Origin: Nanoarchaeota archaeon SCGC AAA011-G17
GTDB lineage: Archaea > Nanobdellota > Nanobdellia > SCGC-AAA011-G17
DNA length: 44,149 bases
Reading direction: 5' to 3'
Assembly: GCA_000402515.1 (NCBI GenBank)
Contig: AQRL01000032.1
Span: 1-44,149, forward strand
In this document: piece by piece, positions 41,755 through 44,149 of the stretch
Numbering within the stretch: the first letter of the stretch is position 1
How the letters are laid out: each line of letters starts with the position of its first letter
Translations under genes and position numbers: made by a program
The notes under the pieces: model-generated
The model's database searches: none
Told to the model about the DNA's origin: nothing
What the model saw: the letters and a program-made list of their open reading frames with translations, nothing else

Positions 41755-42045
41755 TTATTTATTTCTTATCTTATAAACTATAAAACCAATAATTGAACCA
41801 ATTATAAACCCCTCAATCAAAAAGGATATAACAAATAAAAGTATATTAAATTCATAATCGGTTCCAAATCTTCCAAGAATGAATAACACTGGAGAGATAA
41901 ATATATTAAATAAATACGCAAAAGGAGGTCAAAATAACAGATTACAAAACCATCCTCCATCCCCCATTCCACAACCAGATACAAAAGAAGACAAAAAAAA
42001 TCCAAATACCATAAAGGCTACAGAACCACCAAAACCCCAAAACAT
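41755..42045 (-). pseudogene. Small membrane protein interrupted by in-frame TGA
   Basis: A frame of 97 codons from the ATG at 42045 to the TAA at 41755-41757. It codes for MFWGFGGSVAFMVFGFFLSS as a first helix, then GCGMGDGGWFCNLLF, a TGA at 41929-41931 (codon 39), and then PPFAYLFNIFISPVLFILG and FVISFLIEGFIIGSIIGFIV as further helices ending KIRNK. Hydrophobic pattern on both sides of the stop suggests one three-helix protein. Overlapping ORFs on either strand here look like shadows. Nonsense mutation, sequence error or read-through are the options. Confidence 0.6.
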
Positions 42046-42125
42046 AAGTTCTTTCTTCACATACCTTAAAATATAATCTTCTATTTATCTCTTTCGTTTC
42101 CTTTTAAAAAACGAAGATTATTTAA

Positions 42126-42212
42126 AATAGTCTTATTAGAATAGATGAGTTAGTTCTAAGAATACATGACAGTTAAGTGGAAACTTTTAAGAAAAAAGTT
42201 TCATCAAAAGAA
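42126..42212 (+). repeat. Repeat copy A with conserved hairpin
   Basis: About 87 bp, nearly identical to 43011-43098. Both contain ttagttctaagaat and a hairpin gaaacttt/aaagtttc (42180-42202 here) followed by atcaaaag. The stem is kept while the loop A-run differs by one base. It ends 84 bp before the start of the frameshifted gene. It could be a small RNA, a regulatory element or a mobile repeat; strand uncertain. Confidence 0.8.
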
Positions 42213-42295
42213 GGTAGATCTAAAAAAGTATGGCATCAAACTTGCCGTCAAATCCTTTGGCATTTATTTATATATTAGTAAATCATTTATTTTTT

Positions 42296-42654
42296 ATGGA
42301 TATATCTTTAATCAGAAAGGCAATAAAATTTGTTAAAGAAGATAAAATCAAAACTACAGAAGATTTTAGAAAAGATTTTTTAAAGCATAATTTTAAAGAA
42401 AAAGAGATCAAAATTTTAAAGAAAAAGAGATCAAAAAAACTTTGATAAGCGGATTACATTTTACCAAAGAAGAATTATATCCAAATCCTGAGAAATATGT
42501 ATCTAAATTTTATGTCATTTACAAATTCTTCCTTAAATACATTCTGATTGGTTATATTATTTGCAATGATCATGTTCTTCTTGTACATACTAATCCTGTG
42601 GATAGGGGATGGGAGATAGAACAGTATAAAAAATTGCAGAAAAAGAAATTATAA
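42296..42654 (+). pseudogene. Unknown gene broken by a 23-bp tandem duplication
   Basis: The frame from the ATG at 42296 (MDISLIRKAIKFVKEDKIKT) ends at 42445 with RSKKL. A second frame, open to 42654, reads SGLHFTKEELYPNPEKYVSK and ends CNDHVLLVHTNPVDRGWEIE...KLQKKKL. Removing one copy of the perfect 23-bp repeat at 42390-42435 joins them as HNFKEKEIKKTLISGLHFTK, giving one protein of about 111 residues. The C-terminal strands could fit a RelE/BrnT-like toxin, and a zinc-ribbon gene is convergent with it; this pairing is speculative. A TATA-like tttatatatta lies about 25 nt before 42296. Confidence 0.75.
42390..42435. repeat. Perfect 23-bp tandem duplication
   Basis: Copies 42390-42412 and 42413-42435 are identical, each holding ttttaaagaaaaagagatca. 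The unit is not a multiple of three, so it shifts the reading frame of the host gene. Confidence 0.97.
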
Positions 42655-42963
42655 AACTTTTCCTTTAAGAAATGCTATGTTTGTATTTGATGAAGTGCCA
42701 AAAAAAGCTTTAATCCTTGTCCATAATGAGGGATGCAATACCCTCCTTACTCTTTCGGTTTCTTTTAGTGTAGCAAATGATTCTCCACACTTTTTACATT
42801 CCTGAACATCAATAGAAACACTTTTACCATTAGATATAACTAATTCTTTCTTATTCACTAGTTCACACCCGCAAGAATTACATGCCTCCTTTTTCATATT
42901 AATCTGTTTGTCTTTAAAACTATTTAAACTTTTCTTATTCCCTTTTAATATATTGTTTTTCAT
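42649..42963 (-). CDS. YgiT/MqsA-like zinc-ribbon protein
   Basis: 104 residues. Two Cys pairs (ACNSCGCEL near 27-35 and ECKKCGESF near 55-63) form a zinc ribbon separated by a strand pair (KELVISNGKSVSIDV), as in YgiT-type/MqsA N-terminal domains. The tail (LHPSLWTRIKAFFGT) is helical. No helix-turn-helix is seen. A TATA-like tttatatact about 25 nt upstream supports the start at 42963; Met at 42897 is an alternative. It overlaps the broken gene's 3' end by 6 bp and could be the relic of a toxin-antitoxin pair. Confidence 0.6.
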   Translation of the reverse strand: MKNNILKGNKKSLNSFKDKQINMKKEACNSCGCELVNKKELVISNGKSVSIDVQECKKCGESFATLKETERVRRVLHPSLWTRIKAFFGTSSNTNIAFLKGKVL

Positions 42964-43010
42964 GTTTTTAATTACTTTAAAATAGTATATAAATTTAATG
43001 GTTTTTAGTT

Positions 43011-43098
43011 AATAGTTTTATTGGAATAGATAGGTTAGTTCTAAGAATGCTCGACAGATTATTGGAAACTTTTAAGAAAAAAAGTTTCATCAAAAGAG
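43011..43098 (+). repeat. Repeat copy B with conserved hairpin
   Basis: Second copy of the 42126-42212 element, same orientation, about 85% identical by eye. It ends 36 bp before the start of the DUF3800-like gene. The gaaacttt/aaagtttc stem and the flanking caaaag are unchanged. Confidence 0.8.
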
Positions 43099-43133
43099 AA
43101 TACTTTAAATAAGTTCTTTTATTATATATTTTT

Positions 43134-43760
43134 ATGAGTAATTTAGTATTAAATATGGCTATAGATACCAGCGGACAGCCCTATGATACAATCTATGTTG
43201 GACTGATAACCATCAAGACAGACCAGCTTAATAAATTTGAGAAAGAATTTAGAGGAAAATTTCCAAAATTCTATAGATACAAAGAAAAAGGTACAAAGAG
43301 GTCTGCTTCTGAATTGAAAAGCATAATTTCTTTTATGAATGAAAAATCCTTTATAAAAATGTACACTATCTCTCTTAATAATAAAGAATGGGTTGATCTT
43401 AAGAGTGATTATAGGGGGGTTTCTTACTTTATTGAAAAAGCATATTCTCTTGTTTATTCCTATTTATTTACTCGGGTCTGCTGGAAATATAAACCATATA
43501 ATGCTATAATCTGTGAGGAATCATACCTTGATATAAATAGAGTGATAGAGTATTGTAATTTTCTGAATAAATCCTTAAACCGGAATATTGTGCTGTCCAA
43601 GGGAAATGCTAGCATAAGTTTTCTGATACGCCTAGCTGATTTTGTTGCATCATCCCACAGAAAAGTAGATAAAAATTATTTAGAAAAACTTGAAAGATAT
43701 CAAATTTACAGATTAAAAGACATAAATTATAGCCTTGTAAATAAAATATTTAAAAAATAA
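43134..43760 (+). CDS. DUF3800-like protein
   Basis: 208 residues. N-terminal strand with an acidic residue followed by Ser-Gly (LVLNMAIDTSGQPYDTIYVG), a long helical centre (GVSYFIEKAYSLVYSYLFTR), a strand with acidic residues (YNAIICEESYLDINRV) and near the end LIRLADFVASSHRK. This matches the plan of DUF3800, an RNase H-like fold with a D-x-SG start and a (Q)LADxxA ending; the assignment is tentative. Members often lie in mobile or defence regions. A TATA-like ttattatatatt precedes the ATG. It lies between the repeat and a transposase. Confidence 0.5.
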   Translation: MSNLVLNMAIDTSGQPYDTIYVGLITIKTDQLNKFEKEFRGKFPKFYRYKEKGTKRSASELKSIISFMNEKSFIKMYTISLNNKEWVDLKSDYRGVSYFIEKAYSLVYSYLFTRVCWKYKPYNAIICEESYLDINRVIEYCNFLNKSLNRNIVLSKGNASISFLIRLADFVASSHRKVDKNYLEKLERYQIYRLKDINYSLVNKIFKK

Positions 43761-43994
43761 ATTGGGCAGTGCCCCTCATTCCCCACAAGCGACCTGGTAA
43801 CCCAGATAACCTCTTATAGAGTCTGTTTTAGGAGTTTGACCTTATTTGGTACTTGATATTATGACTCCATAGTATTGCAATGGTTTTCCCTATATAAATG
43901 TTTCGTTTTGCTGTAACCGTTTAGCTACTCCAGAACAATAATCAAAAAATAGTAGTTCTTATTACTAATTTTTGGGGGTTGGAGTGAGGAACGA
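43761..43994. other. Non-coding stretch before the transposase
   Basis: No gene seen. Two short dyads, gggcagtgccc (43764-43774) and ctggtaacccag (43794-43805), lie near its start and could belong to the left end of the insertion sequence. The end carries ggagtgagg as a Shine-Dalgarno sequence. The exact IS boundary cannot be set from one end. Confidence 0.4.
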
Positions 43995-44149
43995 ATGGAA
44001 ACCCCCAATGAATTGAAAGATTTGAGCAGAGAAGAATTAATAGAAATAATTCTTGAATTACAAAAAAGGCTTCTTGTGTATGAGAATGCACATACCCCTC
44101 CCTCTCAACAGAGAAAATACCCCAAGAGAGAAAGCTCAAACAATAAAAT
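43995..44149 (+). mobile_element. IS66-like transposase, 5' part only
   Basis: An open frame of 51 codons continues past the window end. It reads METPNELKDLSREELIEIIL, then a leucine-rich coiled segment (ELQKRLLVYEN) and AHTPPSQQRKYPK. The N-terminal coiled coil followed by HTPPS is characteristic of IS66-type transposases. The catalytic region is beyond the edge. It could be intact or truncated. Confidence 0.75.

Noticed and set aside
28596-42045. Genome-wide reassignment of TGA to an amino acid
   Set aside because: TGA is the natural stop of rpl18e, rpl13, rps4, DUF655, elp3 and a RelE toxin here, several in ATGA overlaps, so only local events can be considered.
41879-42076. Plus-strand ORF rich in proline and asparagine
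   Set aside because: It is opposite a minus-strand frame with clear membrane helices; composition is that of an antisense shadow.
42126-43098. The ~87-bp repeats as box C/D guide RNAs
   Set aside because: A gatgag resembles box C in copy A only; copy B reads gatagg and no CTGA box D is placed correctly.

Overview
The window looks like a piece of chromosome from a low-GC DPANN archaeon, probably of the Woesearchaeota/Pacearchaeota kind. The archaeal assignment is firm: it has archaeal-type ribosomal proteins (L21e, S13, S4, S11, L18e, L13, S9), RNA polymerase subunits RpoF, RpoD and RpoN, a thermosome, an archaeal DnaG-type primase, archaeal Elp3, Nop5 and fibrillarin, a TrmB-type regulator, a class III pilin signal and a 7S SRP RNA. 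The DPANN placement is an inference from reduced proteins (mini-Nop5, mini-fibrillarin), very tight packing and many small lineage-specific genes. Most first genes have a TATA-like box about 22-30 nt before the start codon, which suggests leaderless mRNAs. Genes inside operons more often carry Shine-Dalgarno sequences.

Layout. 1-1810: a sodium:solute symporter with more GC-rich flanks, bracketed by a diverged inverted repeat. 1905-3804: a XerA-like recombinase coupled to a PD-(D/E)XK nuclease-like gene, divergent from a winged-helix regulator across a palindromic control region. 3841-6369: a two-gene ABC-2 transporter. 6388-9494: two unknown proteins, trpS and a RelE/RHH toxin-antitoxin locus. 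9602-13937: a lipoprotein, the thermosome, truncated fibrillarin and Nop5, and a pilin-like protein. 14015-15652: two tandem paralogues and a second RelE/RHH locus. 15653-18863: a probable structured RNA, dnaG, two unknown genes, a second probable structured RNA and a small membrane-anchored protein. 18860-21301: a SpoIIM-like membrane protein, the SRP RNA, a nucleotidyltransferase-like gene and a third RelE/RHH locus. 21378-24634: cupredoxin, an RDD-sppA operon and elp3. 24618-30320: two large secreted cysteine-rich/PKD surface proteins, the second with an in-frame TGA just after its signal peptide.

30484-41745 is the translation/transcription core: rpl21e-rpoF-DUF655-rps13-rps4-rps11, then rpoD-tRNA-Leu-unknown-rpl18e-rpl13-unknown-rps9-rpoN. 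The usual rps11-rpoD junction is opened by about 4.7 kb holding a LAGLIDADG-type homing endonuclease-like gene, a tightly coupled three-gene cassette of unknown function, a TrmB-like regulator and dus. The 3' end of rpoD runs 52 nt into the tRNA-Leu gene, whose anticodon reads AAG, unusual for archaea.

41755-44149 is a decaying accessory end: a small membrane gene broken by TGA, a gene frameshifted by a perfect 23-bp tandem duplication, a zinc-ribbon protein, two copies of an ~87-bp repeat with a conserved hairpin, a DUF3800-like gene and the start of an IS66-like transposase cut by the window edge.

No CRISPR array, rRNA or replication origin was recognised. The most promising undescribed items are the two candidate RNAs (15921-15996 and 18252-18360), the three-gene cassette in the ribosomal operon gap, and the rpoD/tRNA-Leu overlap.
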